From Vibrio diabolicus (GTDB lineage: Bacteria > Pseudomonadota > Gammaproteobacteria > Enterobacterales > Vibrionaceae), in contig CCKK01000020.1 in NCBI GenBank assembly GCA_001048675.1, forward strand, positions 682,001-746,000: 64,000 nt of DNA, written 5' to 3'. Both the position numbers and the translations under genes were made by a program. Numbering within the stretch: the first letter of the stretch is position 1; each line of letters begins with the position of its first letter. The notes below the pieces were generated by a model. The model was not told where the DNA came from. It was given only the letters and a program-made list of their open reading frames with translations, and searched no databases. Below, piece by piece: positions 1 through 8,799 of this stretch.

Positions 1-430
1 AAAAATCCACATCAATTGGCAATGATTTATCGACGTATTGCCAGCTTGGCAAACCTTCAACAAAAGGACCAAACAGCAATTGGTTATCCTTCATTGATTT
101 GAAGTTTTCGCCATTAATCCAAACCATATCAACACTGCCACCGCTGTTTTTACCTGCGGCTTTTTCTGCGATAAGTCGAGTGGTGGTCTCAGAAATATCG
201 GTGACTTTAACGTGGTTTAGCGTCACGTTATAACGCGATTTTAGCTCTCTACTCGCCCACTGGATGTAGCGATTAATTTCTTGGCTTCCGCCCCAAGCAT
301 GAAAGTAGACGGATTGTCCGTCGGCTTGTTGTTCGATTTTTTGCCATTCACTAGCAACCGATGAGTTGGCAAAAGAAGATGTCGCGAAAGTGGTGGCTAA
401 AATGCCAACGGTACTGAGTAGCTTTTTCAT
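1..430 (-). CDS. ABC transporter substrate-binding protein, YnjB-like (3' end outside window)
   Basis: Reading the minus strand from the ATG at 430 gives an uninterrupted frame to the window edge. It begins with a typical signal peptide (MKKLLSTVGILATTFATSSFA) and continues with a mature region containing YFHAWGGSQEINRYIQWA and VDMVWINGENFKSMKD. That pattern is usual for the YnjB family of periplasmic solute-binding proteins, which work with a YnjC/YnjD permease and ATPase. Only about 143 residues are visible, so the rest of the protein and any transport operon lie to the left. The substrate cannot be read from the sequence; thiamine-like compounds have been suggested for the family. The family call is inferred from the N-terminal half only. 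Confidence 0.7.
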   Translation of the reverse strand, partial: MKKLLSTVGILATTFATSSFANSSVASEWQKIEQQADGQSVYFHAWGGSQEINRYIQWASRELKSRYNVTLNHVKVTDISETTTRLIAEKAAGKNSGGSVDMVWINGENFKSMKDNQLLFGPFVEGLPSWQYVDKSLPIDVDF

Positions 431-848
431 ATCTATTCCGTGTTATGTCTTTTTATTCTCGTTTCCGGCGTTATTGACGTCTAAACAAGTCGCTCCGCTT
501 TGTTACAAGGATAGTAATCCATCTCTCTCTATTATCAATGCCAATCCCAAACGGAATCACTCATTGATTCAAAGAATTATTCTCAATGTGAAGCAAAACG
601 AAGAAAGGACAATTCTGGTGTCGTTTTAGGTATACAAGAGCGGACCGCTTGTTTGACGATATTCTTTCAAGTAATTGAAAATTATTGTCCTCAAGCAACT
701 TCGATATGTTGATTTGGAAGACTGAACCCGCGTCGTAGACGTGGCGTTGAGGGCGTAAAGAGGGAAAGAGGTTGTCGTTGTAAACGATTTTGCTAACCGA
801 AACGTGCGAAACAGACATCCTGCCTGCTTTGATATGGATTAGGAGGCA
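431..848. other. Intergenic region upstream of the YnjB-like gene
   Basis: This stretch separates the start of the substrate-binding protein gene from the terminator of the META-domain gene. It should hold the promoter of the minus-strand ynjB-like gene. An 85-codon frame (818 to 561, minus) is open, but AGG abuts its ATG with no spacing and I recognise no family, so it is not called as a gene. Nothing else is evident. Confidence 0.4.
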
Positions 849-876
849 TAAAAAAAGCAGCCATTTTATGGCTGCT
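849..876 (-). terminator. Rho-independent terminator of the META-domain gene
   Basis: A perfect 9-bp stem (AGCAGCCAT/ATGGCTGCT, 856-864 with 868-876) with a 3-nt loop is followed on the minus strand by a run of T (849-855). It lies about 20 nt beyond the stop codon at 897. Confidence 0.9.
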
Positions 877-896
877 CTTAGAATATGAAATGGGAC

Positions 897-1343
897 TTAG
901 TTTACCCAATCACGCAACTGAAACGTTAGTTCGTGATCGTCATTTTTAAGCATTAGCCCTTCTTTGGTTAGCGTTATATCACTCCATTCAGTAAGAGTTT
1001 CAGACATTGCTTGCTCAATTTTCATTTGGTCATCCATACACATCTTCATGGTCATTCCCATTTTTTCGATGCGTAGTTGATTGTTTTTTAGTTCAGCTTG
1101 ACCAAAGAAGTTGTTACACCCCGCGTTACCATTTGCAGTCAGATTTTCTCCGATTTCTAAGCGAGGCGCTTGCTGACGTTCTTTTAATTCGATGTTTTTA
1201 CCATCAATCTGAACCAGCTCCCAATTATGGTGCTGTAAATCTTGAGCCGTAATTTCTTTCACATTGTCACCGTTGCTAGCACATGCAGTCATAAGAACAG
1301 GAAGAGAGATTGCTGTAACTAACGTTTTTAGGCTAAGCTTCAT
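897..1343 (-). CDS. META-domain (HslJ-like) lipoprotein
   Basis: The 148-residue protein has a lipoprotein signal ending in the lipobox LMTAC (Cys21), so it is predicted to be lipid-anchored in the cell envelope. The mature part carries a META/HslJ domain: the opening HNWELVQIDGKNI, the central GNAGCNNFFGQ with its conserved Cys, and the downstream MTMKMCMDD. In this family the two cysteines of the GCN and MxMC motifs are typical. HslJ-like proteins are linked to heat shock and novobiocin resistance in E. coli, but the biochemical function is unknown. The gene is monocistronic, with its own terminator. Confidence 0.88.
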   Translation of the reverse strand: MKLSLKTLVTAISLPVLMTACASNGDNVKEITAQDLQHHNWELVQIDGKNIELKERQQAPRLEIGENLTANGNAGCNNFFGQAELKNNQLRIEKMGMTMKMCMDDQMKIEQAMSETLTEWSDITLTKEGLMLKNDDHELTFQLRDWVN

Positions 1344-1553
1344 TTTATAGACTCCGTTTTTAGAAAACGTGGTAAGTATAGGTAATAAAACACTGTTTTT
1401 GTCAGCATAAGGTAATAGTTTCGTATTACTGTGACAGAGTCCAGTTTATATACTCAAACGGCTTCAAGGTGCAAGATGTATAGCACTGTTGGGAGCGTAT
1501 ATTGAAGTCGTTATAATATCATTACAGCACAGCGAGCAAAAAACGGTTAGAGC

Positions 1554-1802
1554 ATGGAGCAACTAGAGTTTTTTACCGTCCCAAACCCTTGCGTTGGTAT
1601 TTGTAGTGTGGACGAAAAAGGGTATTGCAAAGGATGTATGCGTAAAAGAGAAGAGCGATTTAACTGGCTCACTTATACGCCTGCTCAACAGTTGCATGTA
1701 ATTAAGCTATGCCGTCAGCGCTATAGAAGAAAGGTATTGGCAGGGAAGGGGAAGGCAGAAGAGTCTCAAGAAGAATTATCACCACAGCAAAATCTCTTTT
1801 AA
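1554..1802 (+). CDS. DUF1289 family small Cys-rich protein
   Basis: This 82-residue protein carries the DUF1289 signature near its N-terminus: PNPCVGICSVDEKGYCKGCMRKREE, with four cysteines in a CxxxC...CxxC pattern likely to bind a metal, followed by an arginine-rich helix. Family members are typically 60-80 residues. Function is unknown. A possible -10 element (TATAAT) lies at 1512-1517. The ATG at 1554 lacks a strong Shine-Dalgarno sequence, but the conserved motif begins only about ten residues in, so no other start fits. Confidence 0.85.
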   Translation: MEQLEFFTVPNPCVGICSVDEKGYCKGCMRKREERFNWLTYTPAQQLHVIKLCRQRYRRKVLAGKGKAEESQEELSPQQNLF

Positions 1803-1814
1803 ATTTCGAATTAT

Positions 1815-1846
1815 CCCGGCTCGGCAATAATCAATGATGAGCCGGG
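1815..1846 (+). other. GC-rich hairpin after the DUF1289 gene
   Basis: A perfect 8-bp inverted repeat (CCCGGCTC/GAGCCGGG) with a 16-nt loop begins 12 nt after the stop codon. There is no clear T-run on either side, so it is a weak terminator or an mRNA 3'-end hairpin. Confidence 0.5.
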
Positions 1847-1900
1847 ACTGTATTAGCTCTTACTATGCGGTGCGTGTAAGGCAAACTCGTTAAATTAGCG

Positions 1901-2122
1901 CTACTTCATTGACCAACGGTCACTGACCCATCCCCCAGCATGTTCGTCAAAGTGGCTTCCTGAAAATCGATGATTGAATTCAACATCTAATTTACTTGTC
2001 GGGCGTTCATCCATCAGCTGATGAATGTATCTCGCCATAGGATCCGTGCAAGCTTCGCGCTCTCTACGGGTAACCACTTCTTTGATCATTTGAAGTCTGT
2101 AGCTATTGCTGGCTCGTTTCAT
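1901..2122 (-). CDS. Hypothetical 73-residue protein
   Basis: The frame is open further upstream, but a strong Shine-Dalgarno sequence (AGGAGGTC) stands right before the ATG at 2122, so the start is placed there (MKRASNSYRLQMIKEVV...). The product is basic at the N-terminus, with charged and aromatic residues at the C-terminus (HFDEHAGGWVSDRWSMK), and is predicted to be soluble and cytoplasmic. I do not recognise a family. The strong SD and non-random composition support a real gene. Confidence 0.6.
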   Translation of the reverse strand: MKRASNSYRLQMIKEVVTRREREACTDPMARYIHQLMDERPTSKLDVEFNHRFSGSHFDEHAGGWVSDRWSMK

Positions 2123-2448
2123 TTTTGACCTCCTGAACTCGATGGCAGCAGTTTGAACATATTGACGTCCAGATCGCTGCTCATTGGTGAACGCTTGGCG
2201 GCGAATCACCTTCGTTTTAGGTCAAAAAGACAAATTGTTTGAGAGCAGTGTTTGTAACGCCATTCACATCTTTCCTAGAATCATCCACTAAGCTACGAAA
2301 CTTCATAGCGAAAAGTCAGTTGATGAATCTGTATTTTCGAAAGACCTTATCAAACATAGAAGCCCAGCACATGGGCGTCAACAACACAAATGAATAATTT
2401 TTGAACACTTTATGAAGGGCGATAATTTTCAGCACTTTAACGAAAAAT
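2123..2448. other. Intergenic region
   Basis: This stretch lies between the start of the 73-residue ORF and the 5'-nucleotidase terminator. It presumably carries the promoter of the small minus-strand ORF. No RNA gene or repeat was seen. Confidence 0.4.
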
Positions 2449-2479
2449 AAAAAAACCGAAGCGTCACGCTTCGGTTTTT
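2449..2479 (-). terminator. Terminator of the 5'-nucleotidase gene
   Basis: The stem CCGAAGCG/CGCTTCGG with a 3-nt loop (2456-2474) is flanked by A-runs on the left and T-runs on the right, so it can act in both orientations. It serves the minus-strand gene ending at 2538. Confidence 0.9.
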
Positions 2480-2537
2480 AGGGAGGCTCTGACGGAACAA
2501 CTTCTAAAAGCTCTTCACGTCAGAGTGTAAGGTGTTT

Positions 2538-4226
2538 TTAGCTATTAGTTGCTGGGCAACCTTTCACAGCTTGACCGTTACTGAAATACTTGATGTTTTC
2601 TAAGTTCTTGTTGTAGCTATCCGCAGAGATCTGTGGGTTATTTACGAAGAACTCACGTAAAACGTATGCATCGGTTAGCTGGGTAGATTGAACATCGATG
2701 ATTGGATAGTTATCGCCACCAGCAGCACTGAAGCTGATTACAGAGAATGTGTACGTTGCGTCTAGATCGAAGCCTTTATTGTTAATGTCGGTAATGGTTA
2801 CTGAACCAGCATCACAATTTACATCTAAAGTGATGTTATCTAGTTGAGCGTAAGCACCAGAGCCTGCAGATTTCGTCGCAACCACATCTAGGTATTCTTT
2901 AACTTCTTTACCTGTCATAGTTGCTTTAGTCACGAAGTTACCAAATGGCTGAACGGTTAGTACATCACGGTAAGTGATATCACCATCTTGGATTGAATCA
3001 CGCACACCGCCAGAGTTCATCACACCAAAGTCAGCACCTACCGTTTTGTAAGTACGGTATGCCTCGCCCAGTAGGTGACCTAGGTTAGTTTGTTGAGAGC
3101 GAACTACGTTACGATCACCTTCTAACTTACCCGTTGTATTAGAAATCTTCTCATCTAATAACTCTTGACCTTGCTGTTGGTATGGCAGTAGTAACGCTTT
3201 TACCGTCGCATCTTGTTGAATGCGTTCACCGATCACTTCATCGTTGTCGTCCAGAAGGTTTACAGGAATCAGTGCATAGTTCGCTAAGTGAAGCTTGCCG
3301 TCGTAATATTCGAAGTCCGCACGACCCACATATTTACCCCACTCATGCGCTTGCATAATCCAAGTGCCTTTTTGTTGGTCTGGCGCGCAATCATCACCAG
3401 GTTTGAAATCAGCATACTCATTGGTACCTGGCTCCATACACACTGGGTTTTGTGAGTGACCACCGATGATAGCGTCTAGTTGTCCCTCTTCAAGAGAGCG
3501 AGCGAGCTTCACGTCCCCTGGTGCTTCACTACCATTATTACCATCTTGGTAGTGACCCATGTGCGTCGTTGCAAATACTAGATCTACTTTTTCGTTTTCT
3601 TCGATTTCCTTAAGTACTTTTTTGATTTCAACTTGAGGGTCTTCGAAGTGGATGTTTGATACGTTGTCTGGATTGACTAGCTTCGCCGTGTCCTGGGTGG
3701 TTAGACCAATTACAGCGATCTTAAGGCCGTTGATAGTAAATACTTTGTAAGGGTCGAAGTAACGCTCATTGGTATCTTTCTTATAGATATTCGCAGCCAG
3801 CATAGGGAAGTCAGCTAGCTCAGCTTGCATGTCGAGAATATCTAGTGAGTTATCAAACTCGTGGTTACCGACAGCCATTGCATCGTAACCAAGTAGGTTC
3901 ATCCCTACGAAGTCTGGAACCGCATCTTGCATGTCTGATTCTGGTACGCCGGTATTAATATCACCGCCAGACAGCAGAATGGTTTCACCGCCTTTTGCTT
4001 CGACTTCTGCGCGAATAGATTCGATTAAAGTGTGACGCGCAGCCATGCCATATTCGCCGTCGCTGTTATGCCAAAAGCGACCGTGGTTATCGTTAGTGTG
4101 GAGAACGGTGAACTTAGTACAAGAATCTGCAGTCTCGCAGGTTACTGGAGAATTATCGCTGTCTGAGCCGCATCCTGCTAGCGCAGCGCCCACTGCCATT
4201 ACCAAAAGAGATTTGGAAAACTTCAT
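2538..4226 (-). CDS. 5'-nucleotidase/UDP-sugar hydrolase lipoprotein (UshA/NutA family)
   Basis: The 562-residue protein starts with a lipoprotein signal ending in LAGC (Cys19). It then has the two-domain architecture of bacterial 5'-nucleotidases. The N-terminal metallophosphoesterase domain carries the metal-binding motifs LHTNDNHGRFW, SGGDINTG, AVGNHEFDN, TTHMGHY and GGHSQNP. The C-terminal substrate-binding domain has GVMNSGGVRDSIQDGDITY and FSAAGGDNYP. The family hydrolyses extracellular nucleotides to nucleosides and phosphate at the cell surface or in the periplasm. It resembles the NutA protein of V. parahaemolyticus in length and motifs, but is likely a paralogue because the N-terminus differs from what I recall of NutA. 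The gene stands alone with its own terminator. Confidence 0.88.
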   Translation of the reverse strand: MKFSKSLLVMAVGAALAGCGSDSDNSPVTCETADSCTKFTVLHTNDNHGRFWHNSDGEYGMAARHTLIESIRAEVEAKGGETILLSGGDINTGVPESDMQDAVPDFVGMNLLGYDAMAVGNHEFDNSLDILDMQAELADFPMLAANIYKKDTNERYFDPYKVFTINGLKIAVIGLTTQDTAKLVNPDNVSNIHFEDPQVEIKKVLKEIEENEKVDLVFATTHMGHYQDGNNGSEAPGDVKLARSLEEGQLDAIIGGHSQNPVCMEPGTNEYADFKPGDDCAPDQQKGTWIMQAHEWGKYVGRADFEYYDGKLHLANYALIPVNLLDDNDEVIGERIQQDATVKALLLPYQQQGQELLDEKISNTTGKLEGDRNVVRSQQTNLGHLLGEAYRTYKTVGADFGVMNSGGVRDSIQDGDITYRDVLTVQPFGNFVTKATMTGKEVKEYLDVVATKSAGSGAYAQLDNITLDVNCDAGSVTITDINNKGFDLDATYTFSVISFSAAGGDNYPIIDVQSTQLTDAYVLREFFVNNPQISADSYNKNLENIKYFSNGQAVKGCPATNS

Positions 4227-4975
4227 AAGGGATCCTTTCTTTGTGATTTTGTTATTGTTACGGCGTGAAATATACGGAATTAATGTGAAACTTTAGTGAT
4301 CTATCTCTTATTTATACTTCTATCGGAGAAATGAATTAATAAGCCTGCAAACTACGTCTCCAATTAAACAGAAATAGTTTTTAGTATATTGAAATTAGAG
4401 GGAGGGGGTTATTTTGTGAAGTGGCCAATTGAATGAATGTGGTTTGTGTGAATCAATGCGCATTTTTGCGAAGTATAGCGCTGATTTTGGTGATTATTTT
4501 GCCAAGTTCATGTTTTTCTTAGCAGCTATGACACAAATCGTTATAAATTTTCGCTCTGATGATGAGGGAAATGTTTTGTATATAAAATGATCACTGTAAA
4601 ACCCAAACTCGTTTGATCTTGGCTTACTCTGTTTAATACAACCAGAAAGGGTATTTCTCTCTGTACTATAATTGCGACCGTTTAGAAATCTTATGCCTTA
4701 GATATCGTTTATTTATTCTTATTCGATACCTTACCGTGTTTATCCCGCTTTCGATACCCGGATGTTAAAACAAATAGATTCAATCTAATGAGCGAAAGTG
4801 AAACGTAAATAACGAGGCGTTTTCTTCGGATATTACGATGTGCACTATCATTGAATTAATGAAAATGAAATGGAGTAATGTAAAGCGTTGCATCTGTGGC
4901 TGCTCGCTTTGAGCTTCGATTTAAAGAGTAGGGTTGAAAGAATTTGTAAGTGGTGAATTTTAAGAAAGGATAGTA
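4227..4975. other. Long AT-rich intergenic region (about 750 bp)
   Basis: No convincing ORF occurs on either strand. The part near 4227 should contain the 5'-nucleotidase promoter and the part near 4975 that of the GNAT gene. An imperfect inverted repeat (CGCTTTCG near 4748 and CGAAAGTG near 4793) is visible but short. No tRNA or terminator was found. The length leaves room for an unrecognised small RNA. Confidence 0.4.
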
Positions 4976-5491
4976 ATGAGATACACAGTAAGGAACGCAG
5001 TCAGAGAGGAAGCAACTCAAATCGCCAAGATACATGTTGATTCGTGGCAGGTAGCATACAAAGGGTTAATGCCACAGAGCTACATCGATCAGTTTACGAT
5101 TGAGCGCCGAGAAAGGATGTGGACGCGAGTCATGACTGAGCAACTGGCCCAATTGATCGTCGTTGAGAGACAAGGGGAAATCGTCGGCTTTTTAAGTTAC
5201 GAACTACCTAACCACACCTGTGAAGATAAAACGGCGTGGGTAACATGTTGCTATGTCTCTCCTTTGCATTATGGGCAAGGGGCAGGGAGTGCATTGTTAG
5301 ATGAACTAGAAACGCGTCTACTCTCTACGCCCGTTATGCAGATAAGTTTGAAAGCACTGGATACCAATAAACAGGGGCTTAACTTTTACAAGAAGTGTGG
5401 TTTTGTACGTACTGGAGAGGAAGAGGCGGAAATCATTGACCGTATGACGCTGACGGATCTCACTTTAGTGAAGTACATTGCCCGTTCGTAA
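4976..5491 (+). CDS. GNAT family N-acetyltransferase
   Basis: This 171-residue protein has the GNAT fold signature. Motif A is YVSPLHYGQGAGSALLDELE (about residues 92-111), containing the acetyl-CoA pyrophosphate loop Q-x-x-G-x-G/A. Motif B is LDTNKQGLNFYKKCGFV. The N-terminus IAKIHVDSWQVAYKGLMPQSYID is typical of the subgroup often annotated as L-amino acid or phosphinothricin N-acetyltransferases. The real substrate is unknown. The start follows AAAGGA with good spacing. The gene is single and ends at a bidirectional terminator shared with rplY. Confidence 0.85.
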   Translation: MRYTVRNAVREEATQIAKIHVDSWQVAYKGLMPQSYIDQFTIERRERMWTRVMTEQLAQLIVVERQGEIVGFLSYELPNHTCEDKTAWVTCCYVSPLHYGQGAGSALLDELETRLLSTPVMQISLKALDTNKQGLNFYKKCGFVRTGEEEAEIIDRMTLTDLTLVKYIARS

Positions 5492-5515
5492 ATCAATTGT
5501 TATATGCCACATATA

Positions 5516-5550
5516 GTAAAACCCCGGAGGTGGTAAGACTCCGGGGTTTT
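5516..5550. terminator. Bidirectional terminator between the GNAT gene and rplY
   Basis: The 10-bp stem AAACCCCGGA/TCCGGGGTTT closes a 12-nt loop. T-runs occur on the plus strand, and a T-rich tail follows on the minus strand. It lies between convergent genes. Confidence 0.85.
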
Positions 5551-5638
5551 GAAATTTTTTAGATGTCTCGGTTGGTAAGTCCGATTATCTTTAATGCAAA
5601 AGGTTTGGATTTAATCCGATTAATTCCTTGGTAGGGAA

Positions 5639-5917
5639 TTAGATACGGATGAAGTCCATGTGTTCAACTTTTGGCTTGAACGCGTGACGTTGAACGTCTT
5701 GTGGCTTAACTTTAACTTCTTTGCCATCGATAACTAGAACTAGGCCTTCGTAGAATTCAGGCTTGTCCATTTGGTTTACGATGTCGTCGTGGTTAAGAAC
5801 GATAGCTACTGCTGCTTCTTCACCGCCGTATACAACTGCAGGGAATTTGCCAGCGTGACGTAGGCGGCGGCTCGCACCTTTACCTAGTTCAGTACGTACT
5901 ACTGCTTCGAATTTCAT
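5639..5917 (-). CDS. rplY: 50S ribosomal protein L25
   Basis: This is the short L25 form of enteric bacteria and vibrios (92 residues: [20 protein letters not shown]...). It lacks the C-terminal CTC domain found in longer homologues. L25 binds 5S rRNA in the central protuberance of the large ribosomal subunit. The open frame extends upstream, but the family N-terminus and the SD-like GAGAG before the ATG at 5917 fix the start. The basic, rRNA-binding N-terminal half and [21 protein letters not shown] near the end are characteristic. rplY near radD and rsuA also matches the E. coli neighbourhood. Confidence 0.95.
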   Translation of the reverse strand: MKFEAVVRTELGKGASRRLRHAGKFPAVVYGGEEAAVAIVLNHDDIVNQMDKPEFYEGLVLVIDGKEVKVKPQDVQRHAFKPKVEHMDFIRI

Positions 5918-6201
5918 AGTATTTACTCTCAAATTAGTAAAAATCAAATGTTCACAATCAACAATGCGACCTTGTTGTTCGTGGTAAAGCTTGAAACAGG
6001 AACTGTTCAAGCGAGCGCGGATACTATCATTCCACTTATAAATGGGCAACCCAAATCGTATCCAAATCAACAAAAAGGTATGATTTAGCTGGGTGGAAGG
6101 CTATCCCTTTTAACGCTTTGCTTGGATTTTGTTCACATCGGCTTCATTTTCATCGGTTTACTAATCATGGTCCGAAGAACAAAGTTTATGCGTTATATGC
6201 T

Positions 6202-7553
6202 TTATGTTCGGCTGAGGTGTAAGACTAAAGATGCTTTTAAGCCACCTAAAGCGCTCGCTTCCAGTGTTAATTGACCTCGGTAACTGTGTGCCATTTCACT
6301 GACTATATTTAGACCAAGACCTGACCCAGGGGTTGCTTCATCCAATCTAACGCCTCTCTTGATTACTTGACTCAGTTTCTCTTTAGGGATGCCTGGCCCA
6401 TCATCTTCAATGATGATGTGTATATTGTCTTTATCCTGAGAGGAGTGCACACGAATCATGTTGTTGGCCCACTTATAGGCATTTTCAAGCAAGTTACCCA
6501 GCATTTCGTCGAGATCGGTCTGCTCTACCGCTACATTCAGCTCTGAATCAAGTTCATTAATTAAGGAGATATCTCGGCTCGCATACACTTTATCAAACGC
6601 CATTGATATAGCATCTACACGCTCTGCTGGGTTCGATTTCACTGATAAAATATTCATAGACCCCGCCATGCGAGCACGGCCCAGATGGTAATCGATATGA
6701 TCTTGTATTTGATTGATCGGAGTACGCAGACGGGATTGCGTATCAGGTTCTAACGTCTGTACTTCTATTTTTTAGGACAGAAAGTGGGGTTTTTAGCGCA
6801 TGTGAGAGATTGCCTGCATGATTCCTAGCTCGTTCTAACAACTCCTGGTAATGGAAAAGCAGAGCGTTGAGGTCGAAGATAAGAGGAGAAATCTCTTTCG
6901 GATAGGTTTCTTCTAGACTCTTTTTGTTACCAGACTTCAGCTCGGCCAACTCTTTTTGTAACTTCGTAAGCGGACTCAATGACCATGCAATTTGCAGCAA
7001 AATGACGGCAAGAACCCCTGCGAATAATAAGCCTAAAATAAGCCAGAGTTGCCCGATTAGCGTTTGTAGGGTGCTTTTGATAGGCTCTTCGTCAATACCA
7101 ATAATGATATGGATAGGCCCATCGTAATCTGGTAAGTACAGAGCTTTTTCTATGGTAATCAGCTTTTCGCCTCTCGCGCCGTAAGCATCGTTATCCAGAC
7201 CTTTGTATTCGATTTTTTTGTTCCCACAAAGAACGAGAACGCTCGAGACTCGTCTCAGTGGAGGCACTCCAATATAAACCACTGTAAGGTCGGTTAAATC
7301 GAGGATCTGAGAGCAGAGCAGCGAGTGAGAGGTGCCCAGTCTCATCGACTTCTAACTGAGCGGCGATTTCATCCATAAAAATGCTCAGCTGTGAGCGAGT
7401 GTCGTCAACCATATAGTTGTACACTTGGGTCGGTATCGTCACACCAGCTGCGAGGATCATTGCCGTCAACCAAACGATCGCCGCTAAAACGAGGCGACTT
7501 TTGATACTCAGTCGTTTTATTGCGTTCAACGGTAGCCTGTTCTTATTCGGCAT
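6202..7553 (-). pseudogene. Sensor histidine kinase (PhoQ/CarS-like) with two +1 frameshifts
   Basis: Three consecutive minus-strand frames together form one histidine kinase. Frame 1 has a first TM helix and sensor domain. After a shift in the T7 run at 7213-7219, frame 2 resumes with KIEYKGLDNDAYGARGEK, a second TM helix, a HAMP-like segment and the H-box HALKTPLSVLK. After a second shift near 6766, frame 3 gives the N-box NLLENAYKWA, G1 DDGPGIP and G2 GSGLGLNIV. Deleting one base at each point gives 1350 nt, a continuous 449-residue protein. The start overlaps the response-regulator gene by 11 bp, the normal arrangement for a translationally coupled pair. The order and PepSY neighbour suggest the CarS/VprB (polymyxin resistance) type, which is inference. 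Either a pseudogene or an assembly error. Confidence 0.85.
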
Positions 7554-8202
7554 TTAATTGGTATCCCAACCCTCGGACAGTTTTGATGATCTTTGGCGCG
7601 ATTTTTTTGCGAATTCGGCCGATAAAAACTTCGATTGTGTTGGAGTCACGATCAAAGTCTTGTTTGTAAATGTGCTCGACGAGTTCGGTGCGAGAAATTA
7701 CTTTTTCTGGGTTATGCATAAAGTAAGCGACCACTTTATATTCCAGCGCCGTTAAGCTTACTGCTTGCCCTTGCCACATTACTTTAGAAGTGCGCGTATC
7801 CAAGCTCAAGTCGCCAATTTGCATCACAGGAGAGGCGTTACCTGATGCTCTTCGCAGTTGCGCGCGAATACGAGCGATAAGCTCAACCATTTCAAACGGC
7901 TTAGTTAGGTAATCGTCTGCACCTGCGTTTAGACCTTCAACTCGCTGCGTTAGGGTATCGCGAGCACTCAGGATAACGACAGGGGTATTGATGTTTTCAT
8001 CTCGAATGCCTTTTAGCACAGTGAGGCCATCCAATTTCGGCAGTCCTAGATCAAGAACAATAGCGTCCCATTCTTCCGATGTCGCGCGATACAGAGCGTC
8101 TATGCCATCTTGAGATAATTCTGGTACCCAGCCGGTACTTTCTAATGTTTCGATGATTTGCTCGCCTAAACGAGGGTCATCTTCAACGACAAGTATTTTC
8201 AT
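7543..8202 (-). CDS. OmpR/PhoP-family response regulator (CarR/VprA-like)
   Basis: The 219-residue regulator has an N-terminal receiver domain (residues about 1-115): acidic pair EDD near residue 8, phospho-acceptor in DAIVLDLGLP near residue 51, and the switch lysine in DDYLTKPFEM. A C-terminal winged-helix DNA-binding domain ends in VEVFIGRIRKK-like and VRGLGYQL motifs. It is followed, with an 11-bp overlap, by its cognate kinase and preceded by a PepSY gene. In V. cholerae a similarly organised pair (CarRS/VprAB) activates lipid A glycine modification. Assignment to that pair is inference from domain type and context. Confidence 0.9.
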   Translation of the reverse strand: MKILVVEDDPRLGEQIIETLESTGWVPELSQDGIDALYRATSEEWDAIVLDLGLPKLDGLTVLKGIRDENINTPVVILSARDTLTQRVEGLNAGADDYLTKPFEMVELIARIRAQLRRASGNASPVMQIGDLSLDTRTSKVMWQGQAVSLTALEYKVVAYFMHNPEKVISRTELVEHIYKQDFDRDSNTIEVFIGRIRKKIAPKIIKTVRGLGYQLNAE

Positions 8203-8278
8203 ATTGGTGATTCTTATTATGTTTGGAGTGTTATCGAAGTAAGTTACGCATTGCGTCGGGATTACGCATTAGACCAGT

Positions 8279-8704
8279 TTAGTTGTTTTGTGGCTTTAAC
8301 GCTTTGTTAAAGCTGCGACCTTTGATCTCAAGCATTTCCAGCGTAGCGGCGTCGTACTCAACTTTCAGGACGCTATTGTTGTACAGAATTTTCAATTCAT
8401 ACACCCAAGCATCATCATCTTCTTCAAGCTCGACCTTGATGATACGGCCGTATAGGTCGTTTTCTACTGCGGCGTAAAGGTCCGAAAATGGTCGTATATA
8501 TCCTTGTTGAACCGCGCGATAGACCTCATCTTGATCTTCATCGAATTCAATACGTGTTCCGGGCTTTTCGACATCTTGCACGATGGCGTGACCATTTTGT
8601 GAGGCATAGTAGTCGTCATGCTTGGCGAAACTTGGTGCACACATCAATGTCGTGATAAGGCCGAAAAGTAACGCAGAATGTTGAGAAGTCGTTGCTTTAT
8701 ACAT
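8279..8704 (-). CDS. PepSY-domain periplasmic protein
   Basis: The protein has 141 residues from the ATG at 8704, which is preceded by AAAGG. An upstream in-frame TTG is less likely. A signal peptide ends near CAPSFA. The rest contains a PepSY-type region: VYRAVQQGYIRPFSDLYAAVENDLYGRIIKVELEEDDDAWVYELK and the closing VEYDAATLEMLEIKG. PepSY proteins are often periplasmic modulators encoded beside two-component systems, and this gene lies 77 bp upstream of the response regulator on the same strand. A sensory accessory role for that system is therefore plausible but inferred. Confidence 0.85.
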   Translation of the reverse strand: MYKATTSQHSALLFGLITTLMCAPSFAKHDDYYASQNGHAIVQDVEKPGTRIEFDEDQDEVYRAVQQGYIRPFSDLYAAVENDLYGRIIKVELEEDDDAWVYELKILYNNSVLKVEYDAATLEMLEIKGRSFNKALKPQNN

Positions 8705-8799
8705 AGTCAAACCTTTTCTAGAACGTGAGCCGCAGTATATCGGATATAGATGAACAGAGAGTGAATCATCGAGTTCAGTTTTACTAAATGTTGCGGACG

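Noticed and set aside
561..818. 85-codon minus-strand ORF between ynjB-like and META genes
   Set aside because: AGG directly abuts the ATG without spacing, no family recognised, and no terminator of its own. Composition is not clearly random, so it is only mentioned in the intergenic note.
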